Part shown: in pieces, positions 8,224-15,984 of the stretch
How positions within the stretch are numbered: position 1 is the first letter of the stretch
Layout of the letters: each line of letters opens with the position of its first letter
DNA from: Lysobacter antibioticus
Lineage (GTDB): Bacteria > Pseudomonadota > Gammaproteobacteria > Xanthomonadales > Xanthomonadaceae
Assembly (NCBI RefSeq): GCF_001442535.1
Contig: NZ_CP013141.1
Span: forward strand, 4,455,738 to 4,519,737
Direction of reading: 5' to 3'
DNA: 64,000 nt
Program-made: the position numbers and the translations under genes
Notes under the pieces: generated by a model
What the model saw: the letters and a program-made list of their open reading frames with translations, nothing else
Told to the model about the DNA's origin: nothing
Databases searched by the model: none

Positions 8224-9015
8224 ATGTCCCGTGCCCGCCGCCTCCGCCTCGTACCGGCCGCGCTCTTGCCGAGCCTGCTCCTACCGAGCGTGCTCGCCGC
8301 CTGGCTGTGCGCTGGCGCGCTGGCCGGCAGCGCCCACGCCGCCGAGGTATTGATCTACCGCTGCACCGACGAGCGCGGCCACATCAGCCTGCGCGATACG
8401 CCGTGCACCGGCGGCCAGCGCCAGCAGACGATGACCATGATGCGGCCGGTCGACCCGCCGCCGCGCCCTGTGGAAACCGCGGTCGCCGCGCCGGCGCCGG
8501 TCGCCTCCGAACGCCGGCCGCAGCGCTTGATCGTGCACACGCCGCAGCCGATGTTCGAGTGTGTGCGCCCCGACGGCACGAGCTACACCAGCAACAACGG
8601 CGACGGCAATCCGCGCATGATGCCGATCGTCGACCTGGGCTATGGCGTGCCGGTCTACAACAACCGCACCTCGCTCGGCGGCCGCATCGGCGCGCCGACC
8701 CCGCGCCTGGGCGATCCGAGCGCGCGCATCGCCATCGCCGGCCGCCACGGCAACGTCGCCTACGCCGGCACTGCCCGCTCCGGCGGGTATTATTCCGGCG
8801 GCTACGATTACGGTTACGGCGTCTACTACGGCAGCCAGCTGGTGCGCGACGAATGCCAGCAACTGCCGCAGCAGGAAGTCTGCAGCCGTCTGCGCGACCG
8901 CCGCTACGAAGGCGATCGCCGCTACAACAGTGCGCTGCAGAGCGAGCGCGCCCGGATCACCCAAGAACAGCGCGGCATCGACGCGCGCCTGAACGCCGAT
9001 TGCGGAGCTTACTGA
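8224..9015 (+). CDS. Secreted DUF4124 domain protein, first of a pair
   Basis: A 263-residue exported protein. A long Arg-rich N-region and hydrophobic core (to about residue 40, ending AHAAE) form a signal peptide. The DUF4124 domain follows (LIYRCTDERGHISLRDTPC), a short beta unit found in many periplasmic proteins of this group. The middle is Pro/Ala-rich and then Gly/Tyr-rich (YYSGGYDYGYGVYYG). The C-terminal 55 residues contain CQQLPQQEVCSRLRDRR and a predicted helix. Its TGA overlaps the ATG of a paralogue (TGATG), so the two are translationally coupled. No biochemical function is known for the family. Confidence 0.85.
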   Translation: MSRARRLRLVPAALLPSLLLPSVLAAWLCAGALAGSAHAAEVLIYRCTDERGHISLRDTPCTGGQRQQTMTMMRPVDPPPRPVETAVAAPAPVASERRPQRLIVHTPQPMFECVRPDGTSYTSNNGDGNPRMMPIVDLGYGVPVYNNRTSLGGRIGAPTPRLGDPSARIAIAGRHGNVAYAGTARSGGYYSGGYDYGYGVYYGSQLVRDECQQLPQQEVCSRLRDRRYEGDRRYNSALQSERARITQEQRGIDARLNADCGAY

Positions 9016-9677
9016 TGCGCGTGTGGTGGTGCTTGCCCGTCCTGTTGCTGGCCTGCGCCGGCGTTTCCGCCCAGCCCGGCAAGGTCGTGATCTACCGCTG
9101 CACCGACGCCCTCGGCCAGTTGACCGTGCAAAACAACACGCCGTGCCCGAAAGGCAGCACGCAGGACAAGCGTGTGATCGATTCGGCGCCGTCGAGCGCG
9201 GCGCCGCCGTTGTTCATCACCTCGCCGGTGCCGCCGATCGCACCGGCCAACGCCCCACCGCCGCACCCGCCGGTGTCCTCGCAACTGCCCTCGGTGAGCC
9301 GCCCGCCGGCGGCCAAGCCGGCCGCGCCCAAATCCACCATCGCCGACGGCGACCGCCTGCCGCCGCCGGTGCTGTTCGAGTGCCGCACCTACGACAACGG
9401 CCGCTACCTCAGCGACGACGGCCGCCCGCCGCAGCGCTGTGCGGCGCTGCAGACCACCGGCCTGGGCACCACCGCGTCCGGCGCCGGCGTGGCCTGCCAG
9501 ATGGTCGACGACCAATGCCAGCGCCTGCCCGACGAAGCGCTGTGCGAAAACTGGAAGCAGCGCCTGCGCGAAGCCGAATCGGCCCTGCGTTTCGGTCGCA
9601 GCGACAGTCGCGACGCCTCCGCCGCCGAAGTCGCGCGCATCCAGCGCATCGTCACCGAGAGCACCTGCGGCCGCTGA
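9015..9677 (+). CDS. Secreted DUF4124 domain protein, second of a pair
   Basis: A 220-residue exported paralogue of the preceding protein. The signal peptide ends at GVSAQ (about residue 20); the DUF4124 unit reads VIYRCTDALGQLTVQNNTPC. A proline-rich linker (residues 60-115) and a C-terminal cysteine-containing helical segment (CQRLPDEALCENWKQRLREAE) match the layout of its neighbour, so the pair arose by duplication. The ATG at 9015 overlaps the upstream stop by one base. A 14-bp tandem duplication spans the stop codon, as with tsaC. Function unknown. Confidence 0.83.
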   Translation: MRVWWCLPVLLLACAGVSAQPGKVVIYRCTDALGQLTVQNNTPCPKGSTQDKRVIDSAPSSAAPPLFITSPVPPIAPANAPPPHPPVSSQLPSVSRPPAAKPAAPKSTIADGDRLPPPVLFECRTYDNGRYLSDDGRPPQRCAALQTTGLGTTASGAGVACQMVDDQCQRLPDEALCENWKQRLREAESALRFGRSDSRDASAAEVARIQRIVTESTCGR

Positions 9678-10155
9678 GCTGCGCCGGCTGAGCTGCGCCC
9701 GCATCGCTTGATCGCCGACACGGCGCACAGAAACGCGGTCGGATCTGTCCGGCCGCGCACGGCAGGCGCGTTCCTATAGCTGGAGCCGCCGCAGCGAGGA
9801 CGGCCCCGCCTCGTCGAGGGACACGACGCGCTGGACCACGGTGGACGACGCCAAGCACGGGCCGGCATCCCACTCGAACGGACATGCGAGCTCATCCGCG
9901 CGCTCGGCCATCGACACGCCGAGCGCCGAGCGCACCCACGCGACGACCGCCCCTGTGGCGCAAGCGTCCTATGCGATCGCCCGCCGCCGCACGCATGCCG
10001 CTAGTCCACATCAGTAATCGCCGAGGCATCGGCGCGCCATTGCGCGCCGCCCACGGCCCGAAGCCCGCCGCCGCGGCGACGGACACGCGGCGTCCTGCGC
10101 CTTCGCCGGCACGGGCGCGCGCCCGTGTCACCGCGGCGGCGACAGGAGACGGCAG
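9678..10155. other. 478-bp intergenic region before the metallopeptidase
   Basis: Contains the second copy of a 14-bp tandem repeat at its left edge (GCTGAGCTGCGCC at 9673 and 9687) and the AGGAG ribosome site of the metallopeptidase at its right edge. I found no gene with credible coding character and no clear promoter. The short frames here are Arg/Ala-rich artefacts of GC content. I looked for a separate short graspetide precursor and did not see one. Confidence 0.5.
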
Positions 10156-11418
10156 ATGGCAACCAGGAAAGGCACCGCCGGCGATAAAGCCAAGCCGGCC
10201 AAACAAGGCGAATTCCGCGGCGGCGGCACCGTCCGCACCGCGTTGATCCGCGGCGAGACCTTCCGCGCGAAGGCCGTGCAGTACGTCGAAATCGACGGCA
10301 TGGCGATGTTCGAAGGCGACATCGTGCTCGGCACGGTCGAGGAGGTCGAACGCATCTCGGACATGCTGCGCTCCGAATCCACCTCGGGCATAGCGATGGC
10401 CGTGGCGATCAGCGGCTCGCAGTTCCGCTGGCCCGGCTGCAGGATCCCCTACACCATCGACCCGGCGTTGCCCAACACGGCCCGCGTCACCGATGCGATC
10501 GCGCACTGGGAAGCCAAGACGCGCTTCCGCTTCATCCTGCGCACCACCGAAGCCGACTACGTGACCTTCCGTCCCGGCAGCGGTTGTTCGGCCCAGGTCG
10601 GCCGGCGTGGCGGCCAGCAGTTCGTCAACCTCGCCAGCAGTTGCAGCCTCGGCAACACCATCCACGAGATCGGCCACGTCGTCGGCCTGTGGCACGAACA
10701 GAGCCGCGAGGACCGCGATTCGTTCGTGAGCATCCAGTGGGCCAACATCACTTCCGGCTACGAGCACAACTTCAACCAGCACATCAGCGATGGCGACGAC
10801 ATCGGCAGCTACGACTACGGCTCGATCATGCATTACCCGCGCAACGCATTCTCGTCCAACGGCAAGGACACCATCGTGCCGACCGGCGCGGTGCCGCCGG
10901 GCACGGTGATCGGCCAGCGCAGCGGTCTGTCGGCCGGCGACATCGCCGCGGTCAATTCGTTCTGCCCGCTGACCACGATCAAGGAATCGCCCACCGACAC
11001 GCTCAAGGAACGCATCAAGGAAGCGGTGCGCGACAAGCTCAGCGACACTCTCAAGGAAATCCGCAAGGACATCATCACCGACACGATCAAGGAGCAGGTC
11101 ACCGACACCCGCAAGGAAGGCATCTACGATCCGGGACCGACCATCGCCGAGAACCTGACCTTGCCGGGACGTCCGCCGCTGCTGGTCAATCCGGCCGCGC
11201 GCGGCGCCTTGCCGTTCGCGATGGCGACCTCGACCGGCGATGTCGGCGACGAGAACGCCGACACCGTGGCCGCGCTCGATGCCCAGTTGCAGCAGCTCGC
11301 CGAAGAGCTCGCCCGCGCCGACATGGCCCGGGCCGCGCTGCAGGCGCAATACGACGAAACCGCCGCGGTACTCGCCCAACTGGCTGCCGGAGCCGGCGCC
11401 GGCGGCGGCAACGGCTGA
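10156..11418 (+). CDS. Astacin-type (M12A) metallopeptidase with TDTxKE repeat array; candidate graspetide substrate or processing protease
   Basis: A 420-residue protein with no signal peptide. Residues about 90-270 are an astacin catalytic domain: the zinc site HEIGHVVGLWHEQSRED has His170, Glu171, His174 and His180, and the Met-turn is SIMHYPRNAFS. Cys-rich elements of the fold are present (GCSAQVG, SSCSLG, FCPL). Residues 273-321 hold repeats TTIKE, TDTLKE, SDTLKE, TDTIKE and TDTRKE at spacings of 8, 16, 12 and 8 residues. After a proline-rich stretch, residues about 355-410 are a predicted coiled coil. The ATP-grasp ligase gene starts 15 bp downstream. ATP-grasp ligases of that family link Thr/Ser/Lys to Asp/Glu, exactly the residues in the repeats. 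Whether the peptidase is substrate, processing enzyme or both is inference. Confidence 0.85.
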   Translation: MATRKGTAGDKAKPAKQGEFRGGGTVRTALIRGETFRAKAVQYVEIDGMAMFEGDIVLGTVEEVERISDMLRSESTSGIAMAVAISGSQFRWPGCRIPYTIDPALPNTARVTDAIAHWEAKTRFRFILRTTEADYVTFRPGSGCSAQVGRRGGQQFVNLASSCSLGNTIHEIGHVVGLWHEQSREDRDSFVSIQWANITSGYEHNFNQHISDGDDIGSYDYGSIMHYPRNAFSSNGKDTIVPTGAVPPGTVIGQRSGLSAGDIAAVNSFCPLTTIKESPTDTLKERIKEAVRDKLSDTLKEIRKDIITDTIKEQVTDTRKEGIYDPGPTIAENLTLPGRPPLLVNPAARGALPFAMATSTGDVGDENADTVAALDAQLQQLAEELARADMARAALQAQYDETAAVLAQLAAGAGAGGGNG

Positions 11419-11433
11419 CCGGGAGAGCGTGCC

Positions 11434-12432
11434 GTGATCCTGCTGATTTCGCACCAAGCCGATGCCCATGCCCGTTGCGTGCTCGACCATCTGCAGGCGA
11501 TGGAGCGACCGGCATTGCTGTTCGATCTGGCCGAGTTTCCGGATCGCGCCACGCTCTCGATCGATTACGCCGACGGCGCGCGTCCGCGCATCGACTATGC
11601 GCGCGCCGACGGCGAACGCCATGCGCTCGAAGAGGTGCGCTCGGTGTGGTGGCGCCGGCCGCAGGCGCCCGACCTGTCTTCGGTCACCGATGCGCAGGCG
11701 CATCTGTTCACCGCCAACGAATGGAACGAGGCGCTCAACGGCCTGTGGCGTCTGCTCGGCGACGCGCGCTGGATGAACGACCCCGGCCGCGACGATGCCG
11801 CCTCGCGCAAGGCCGCGCAGTTGCGCATCGCCGCCGAACTCGGCTTCAAGGTGCCGCGCACCCTGATCAGTTCCGATCCCCAGCGCGTGCGCGAGTTCGT
11901 GCGCGCGCTGGGGCCCGGCGCGACCGTGCACAAGACTTTCTCGTGCACCCATGCGGTGTGGCGCGAGACACGCCTGCTCGGCGAGGACGACCTGGCCCAC
12001 CTGGACACGGTCAGGCTGGCGCCGGTGATCTTCCAGGAATTCGTGCCGGCCGCGGCCGACATCCGCGTCACCGCGGTCGGCGGGCGCTTGTTCCCGGCCG
12101 AGATCAAGCTCGACCCGGTACCCGGCTCGATCGATTTCCGTCCCAACCTCGGCGCCGCGACGGTGCGCGAGCACGCGCTGCCGTTGCCGCTGCGGCAACG
12201 GCTACTGGCGCTGATGCAGCGGCTGGGCCTGGAGTACGGCGCGATCGACCTGCGCCTGACCCCGCAGGGCGAGTACTACTTCTTCGAGATCAACACCGCC
12301 GGCGAATTCCTCTTCATCGAACAGCGCACCGGGCAGCCGATCGGGCATGCGGTGGCCGAATGGCTGGCCGGGGCTCAATCGATGCGGCTGACCACCAGGG
12401 TCATCTCGGCCGACGCGGTGCGCAGCGGATAG
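11434..12432 (+). CDS. MvdC/MvdD-family ATP-grasp peptide ligase
   Basis: A 332-residue protein of the ATP-grasp ribosomal-peptide maturase family, which forms omega-ester or omega-amide bonds between side chains in graspetides such as microviridins. Visible features: N-terminal MILLISHQADAHA, the central VHKTFSCTHAVWRET and FQEFVPAAADIRVTAVGG segments (ATP-grasp lysine and hinge), and the C-terminal GAIDLRLTPQGEYYFFEINT plus GEFLFIEQRTG, the family's metal/ATP site (Glu, Asn) and signature. GTG start with a GGGAGAG site. It forms an operon with the astacin-type peptidase. The last 58 bases overlap a convergent gene. Substrate unknown; the adjacent repeat array is the best candidate. Confidence 0.9.
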   Translation: MILLISHQADAHARCVLDHLQAMERPALLFDLAEFPDRATLSIDYADGARPRIDYARADGERHALEEVRSVWWRRPQAPDLSSVTDAQAHLFTANEWNEALNGLWRLLGDARWMNDPGRDDAASRKAAQLRIAAELGFKVPRTLISSDPQRVREFVRALGPGATVHKTFSCTHAVWRETRLLGEDDLAHLDTVRLAPVIFQEFVPAAADIRVTAVGGRLFPAEIKLDPVPGSIDFRPNLGAATVREHALPLPLRQRLLALMQRLGLEYGAIDLRLTPQGEYYFFEINTAGEFLFIEQRTGQPIGHAVAEWLAGAQSMRLTTRVISADAVRSG

Positions 12433-12698
12433 GCACGGGTGGTGATGTAGTCGCCGACGCTGACGCGGCGGTCGCCATCGCGATCGACGTGGACCCAGAA
12501 GGTGGCGTCATCGGCGCCGGCATCGGTCTCGATGCTCAGCGGCACGGCCTTGGCGTGCTCGGGCACGACCGCCCGCCATTCCTGCAGGGTGCGCGCCGGC
12601 GCGTCCTCGAACGAGGTGTCGCGCAACTGCACCCGCACGGGGCTGCCGGCCGGAAGTTCGGCCCCGTCGGCGGCGACGATGGTCAGCGAAACGCGCAT
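12375..12698 (-). CDS. YbaY-like small beta protein (YscW/YbaY family resemblance)
   Basis: A 107-residue protein starting MRVSLTIVAADG at 12698; the longer frame upstream adds a poor Arg-rich leader. It resembles the YbaY/YscW family (GSPVRVQLRDTSFEDAPA, later YITTRAYPLRT) but has no signal peptide or lipobox. It is convergent with the ATP-grasp gene and their 3' ends overlap by 58 bp, an uncommon arrangement that could couple the two transcripts through antisense pairing. A functional link to the peptidase and ligase is not shown by the sequence. Family assignment is moderate. Confidence 0.65.
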   Translation of the reverse strand: MRVSLTIVAADGAELPAGSPVRVQLRDTSFEDAPARTLQEWRAVVPEHAKAVPLSIETDAGADDATFWVHVDRDGDRRVSVGDYITTRAYPLRTASAEMTLVVSRID

Positions 12699-12809
12699 GG
12701 CCGGAGTATACGCCCGCCGCTCATGCGCAACTGCCAAACCGCGCCCAGCAACGGGGTTGCGGGCAGGCCCGTCCGGCCGCCTCTCTCGACGCGACCGGCG
12801 CCGCCACGT

Positions 12810-13586
12810 TCAGAAACCGTAACGCTGGAAGCCGCCGTCCACCGCGATGCACTCGCCGGTGATGTAGCCCGCCGCCGGCAGGCACAGGAAGGCGACCGCG
12901 GCGGCCACTTCCTCGGCTTCGCCGATCCGGCCCAGCGGCGTGCGCAGCAGCACCTCGTCGAGATAATCCGGGTCGGCGAGCTTGTCGGAGGTGCGGCGGG
13001 TGCGGATGTACCACGGCGCGACCGCGTTGACGCGGATGCCGTCCTCGGCCCATTCGACGGCGAGGTTGCGGGTCATCTGGTGCATCGCCGCCTTGCTCAT
13101 GCCGTAGGGCGCGCCGGTGCGCACGTGCAGGTTGCCCGACACGCTGCCGATGTTGACGATGCTCGACGAAGCGTGGCGGGTCAGCAGGGCATGCGCATAG
13201 CGCGAGAGCTCGAAGGCCGAGAACAGGTTGATCTCGAAGATCTGCCGCCACTCGTCCTCGGTGTAGTCGTTGGTCGGCTTGCTGCGGTTGCCGCCGGCGT
13301 TGTTGACCAGGATGTGCAGGCCTTCGCCGAAATCCTCGACCCAGTCGAGCAGCTCGCGGCGCTGTTCGTCGTCGGCGACGTCGGCGACGAAGCCTTGCAC
13401 CTCGCGTTCGGGAAAGTCCTCGAGCAGCTCGGCCCGTGCCGATTCCAGCGCCGCTGCGTCGCGCGCCGCCAGCAGCACGTCGGCGCCGAAACCGAGCAGT
13501 TCGCGGGCGATCGCGCGGCCGATCCCGGCGCTGCCGCCGGTCACCAGCGCGAGCTGTCCGTCCAATCGCCAACGTTTCGGGTCCAT
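12810..13586 (-). CDS. SDR family oxidoreductase (tropinone reductase-like)
   Basis: A 258-residue classical short-chain dehydrogenase. The NAD(P) Rossmann motif is VTGGSAGIGRAIA, followed by DVADDE, VNNAGGN, and the catalytic Ser in IGSVSG with Tyr and Lys in YGMSKAA. The C-terminus has the family's YITGECIAVDGGF. The pattern with LDGQLALVTGGSAGIG and VEWAEDGIRVNAVAPW matches tropinone-reductase-like SDRs, although the substrate cannot be read from sequence. Start at 13586 (MDPKRWRLDG) is chosen because the 29 residues of the longer frame are unlike the family. Stands alone, divergent from a small lipoprotein gene. Confidence 0.9.
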   Translation of the reverse strand: MDPKRWRLDGQLALVTGGSAGIGRAIARELLGFGADVLLAARDAAALESARAELLEDFPEREVQGFVADVADDEQRRELLDWVEDFGEGLHILVNNAGGNRSKPTNDYTEDEWRQIFEINLFSAFELSRYAHALLTRHASSSIVNIGSVSGNLHVRTGAPYGMSKAAMHQMTRNLAVEWAEDGIRVNAVAPWYIRTRRTSDKLADPDYLDEVLLRTPLGRIGEAEEVAAAVAFLCLPAAGYITGECIAVDGGFQRYGF

Positions 13587-13671
13587 GCCGTCCTCCAACC
13601 AGTCTCGGATCGACGCGCGAGCTGCGCGACGGGCGTAGCATAACGGCGTTCGCCGACCCAGGACGCCCGCC

Positions 13672-13908
13672 ATGACGCCTCACCGGATCGTACCGATAGC
13701 CTCATCCCTGGCGACCGCCGCGCTGCTGTACGCGCTGGCGGCCTGCTCCAAGCCGCAACCGCCGGACAAGGAGCGCCCGGTCGAACCGCAGGCGACGCAG
13801 TTGCGCGATGCGATCCAGCAACCGATCGAACGGGCCAAGTCGACCGAGAACGCGGTCGACGAGGCCGCCCAGCAACAGCGCGCGGCGATCGAGGCCGCCG
13901 GCGGCTGA
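13672..13908 (+). CDS. Small lipoprotein
   Basis: A 78-residue protein with a signal peptide and lipobox ALAAC (cysteine near residue 25), followed by an Ala/Gln/Glu-rich, probably helical mature part (QLRDAIQQPIERAKSTENAVDEAAQQQRA without the full run quoted here being significant). Divergent from the SDR gene and ended by a shared hairpin before sppA. Similar short lipoproteins with one amphipathic helix are common in this group; function unknown. Confidence 0.8.
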   Translation: MTPHRIVPIASSLATAALLYALAACSKPQPPDKERPVEPQATQLRDAIQQPIERAKSTENAVDEAAQQQRAAIEAAGG

Positions 13909-13931
13909 GGCCGGCGCGCGGGCCGAAAAGA

Positions 13932-13954
13932 AACGGGCCGCGATGCGGCCCGTT
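13932..13954. terminator. Bidirectional terminator between lipoprotein gene and sppA
   Basis: AACGGGCCGC and GCGGCCCGTT form a perfect 10-bp stem with a GAT loop, preceded by AAAAGA on the plus strand, which reads as a T-tract in the sppA direction. It lies between two convergent genes. Confidence 0.8.
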
Positions 13955-13985
13955 CGATTGACTCGGCGAGCGGGGCGAACCCGGC

Positions 13986-15872
13986 TCAGAGCTCGCAGAA
14001 GCAGTAGGCCAGCGCCTTGATCGGCACGCCGCTGGTCGGCTTGATCGAGCTTTGCAGGAAGCGCAGGTCGGCGGCCGCCTGCGGCATCGCCTCGCTCAGC
14101 AGACCGCGAGCGAGATCGGACTGGCCGAGCAGCGCGGCGCCGGCGCGGCTCTGGGCGAAGCTGGCGAAGAAACGCTCGAACGGCGTCGGCATCTTTTCGA
14201 CGTAACGCACGCGGTAGTCCTCGACCTTGCCGAGCTTGGCGCGGGTGGCGACGTCGGCGATCGCTTCGGGCAGGCCGCCGAGGGCGTCGACCAGACCGCG
14301 CTCCTTGGCTTGCGCGCCGCTCCAGACGCGGCCGCGCGCGACCGCATCGATGTCGGCGACCGGGCGCTTGCGCGCTGTGGCGACGCGACCGGTGAAATCG
14401 GCGTAGCCCTTGTCGATGACGTTCTGGATCACCGCGCCGACTTCCGGCGACAGCGGACGGGTGATGTCGAAGGCACCGGCCAGCCGGGTGGTGCCGACGC
14501 CGTCGGTGTGCACGCCGATCTTCTCCAGCGCGCGCGGCACGGTCGGGATCATGCCGAAGATGCCGATCGAACCGGTGATGGTCGAAGGATCGGCGTAGAT
14601 CTTGTCGGCGTTCATCGAGATCCAGTAGCCGCCCGAGGCGGCCAGGTCACCCATCGATACCACCACCGGCTTGCCGGCGGCCTTGAGGGCGACGATCTCG
14701 CGGCGGATCTGCTCGGAGGCGAACACTTCGCCGCCGGGCGAATCCACCCGCAGCACCAGCGCCTTGACGTGATCGTCGTCGCGGGCCTCGCGCAGCAGGG
14801 CCGCGGTGGAGACACCGCCGATCGTGCCCGGCGGCTGCTCGCCGCCGCTGATCTCGCCTTCGGCCACGACGATGGCGACCTGCGGACGGGTGTCGGCCGG
14901 ATTGACCACGCGGTCGAGGCCGGCGACATAGGCTTCGAACGAAATCTGGCGGAAGCCGCCGTCGGCGTCTTCGTCGGCGATACCGCGCTTGGTCAGCAGG
15001 GTGTCGACTTCTTCGCGGGTCTTCAGGCCGTCGACCAGCTTCTGCTGCACGGCGTACTTGCCCAGGTCGCCCTTGACCGCGGCCAGGCGCTGCGGCAACT
15101 CGTCGATGCCGGCGGCGAGCTGGGCCGGATCGAGCTTGCGCGCCTTGGCGACGTCGCCGAGGTAACGCGACCACAGGTCGTTCATCCAGAACAGGTCGGC
15201 GGTCTTGGACTCTTCCGAGGCGGCGTCGAGGATGTAGGGTTCGGCGGCCGACTTGAACTCGCCGACGCGGAACAGGTGCACGTCGACGCCGAGCTTGTCC
15301 TGCAGGCCTTCGCGGTAGTACTGGCGATAGCGGCCGAGGCCTTCGATCAGCAGCCCGCCCATCGGGTCGAGGAAGACCTCGTTGGCCTGCGCCGCGATCA
15401 GGTACTGCTTCTGGTCCATGCTCTCGGAGAAAGCGATGACTTCCTTCTTGCTCGCCTTCAGGCGCGCGACCGCTTCGGACAACTCGCGCATCGAGGCCAT
15501 GCCCGAGGTCTGCAACTTGTCCAGGCGCAGCACGACGCGTTCGATGCGCTTGTCGCTCTTGGCCGCGTCCAGCGCGCGCAACAGGTCGCGCAGCTGCACT
15601 TCCTCGTCCTTGTCGCCGAAGATGCGGCCGAGCGCGCGCGAGGCCGGATCGCTGCTGAATTGCTCGACCAGGGTGCCTTCGGGCGCGATCACCAGGGTGG
15701 TGCGCTCGAGCAAAGGCTGTGCGCGACCGCCGAAGACCACCGCGAGCAGAAAGAAGAACAGGAAACCGAAGAACACCAGGTTGAAGATCAACCGGCGGGT
15801 GAAGTTCATCGTGTCCCAGGCGCCGACGAAGAAACGGGCCAGGGGGCCGCGACGCGGGGCGGTATCGTTCAT
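13986..15872 (-). CDS. sppA: Signal peptide peptidase SppA, 67 kDa type
   Basis: A 628-residue inner-membrane serine protease that degrades cleaved signal peptides. One membrane span is at residues about 27-48 (FNLVFFGFLFFFLLAVV). The tandem S49 domains carry the dyad: Lys207 in GEFKSAAEPY of the N-terminal half and Ser413 in GDLAASGGYW of the C-terminal half, with VDSPGGEVFAS and STITGSIG around it. The length matches the two-domain gammaproteobacterial form. Start at 15872 (MNDTAPRRG) gives a short cytoplasmic lead; the longer frame has an atypical Cys-rich leader. The final 20 residues end in CFCEL, which is not a family feature I recognise. Confidence 0.95.
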   Translation of the reverse strand: MNDTAPRRGPLARFFVGAWDTMNFTRRLIFNLVFFGFLFFFLLAVVFGGRAQPLLERTTLVIAPEGTLVEQFSSDPASRALGRIFGDKDEEVQLRDLLRALDAAKSDKRIERVVLRLDKLQTSGMASMRELSEAVARLKASKKEVIAFSESMDQKQYLIAAQANEVFLDPMGGLLIEGLGRYRQYYREGLQDKLGVDVHLFRVGEFKSAAEPYILDAASEESKTADLFWMNDLWSRYLGDVAKARKLDPAQLAAGIDELPQRLAAVKGDLGKYAVQQKLVDGLKTREEVDTLLTKRGIADEDADGGFRQISFEAYVAGLDRVVNPADTRPQVAIVVAEGEISGGEQPPGTIGGVSTAALLREARDDDHVKALVLRVDSPGGEVFASEQIRREIVALKAAGKPVVVSMGDLAASGGYWISMNADKIYADPSTITGSIGIFGMIPTVPRALEKIGVHTDGVGTTRLAGAFDITRPLSPEVGAVIQNVIDKGYADFTGRVATARKRPVADIDAVARGRVWSGAQAKERGLVDALGGLPEAIADVATRAKLGKVEDYRVRYVEKMPTPFERFFASFAQSRAGAALLGQSDLARGLLSEAMPQAAADLRFLQSSIKPTSGVPIKALAYCFCEL

Positions 15873-15984
15873 TGCACAGGCTCCATGTGTACAGACGCAG
15901 ACTAACCCGGCGCGGCGCCGGGTTTCATCCGCCATTCGTAACGCAGTTTTTCAAGCGGTATCGGGCATTTATCGAGGCCGTCGT

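Noticed and set aside
9884..10246. Short plus-strand frame just before the metallopeptidase as a possible graspetide precursor
   Set aside because: Arg/Ala/Pro-rich, lacks Thr-Asp/Glu core patterns, and overlaps the real peptidase start in another frame.
10584..13643. 1019-codon plus-strand frame crossing the peptidase, ATP-grasp and SDR genes
   Set aside because: Reads through three well-supported genes in a different frame and is Arg/Pro-rich with no recognisable domain.
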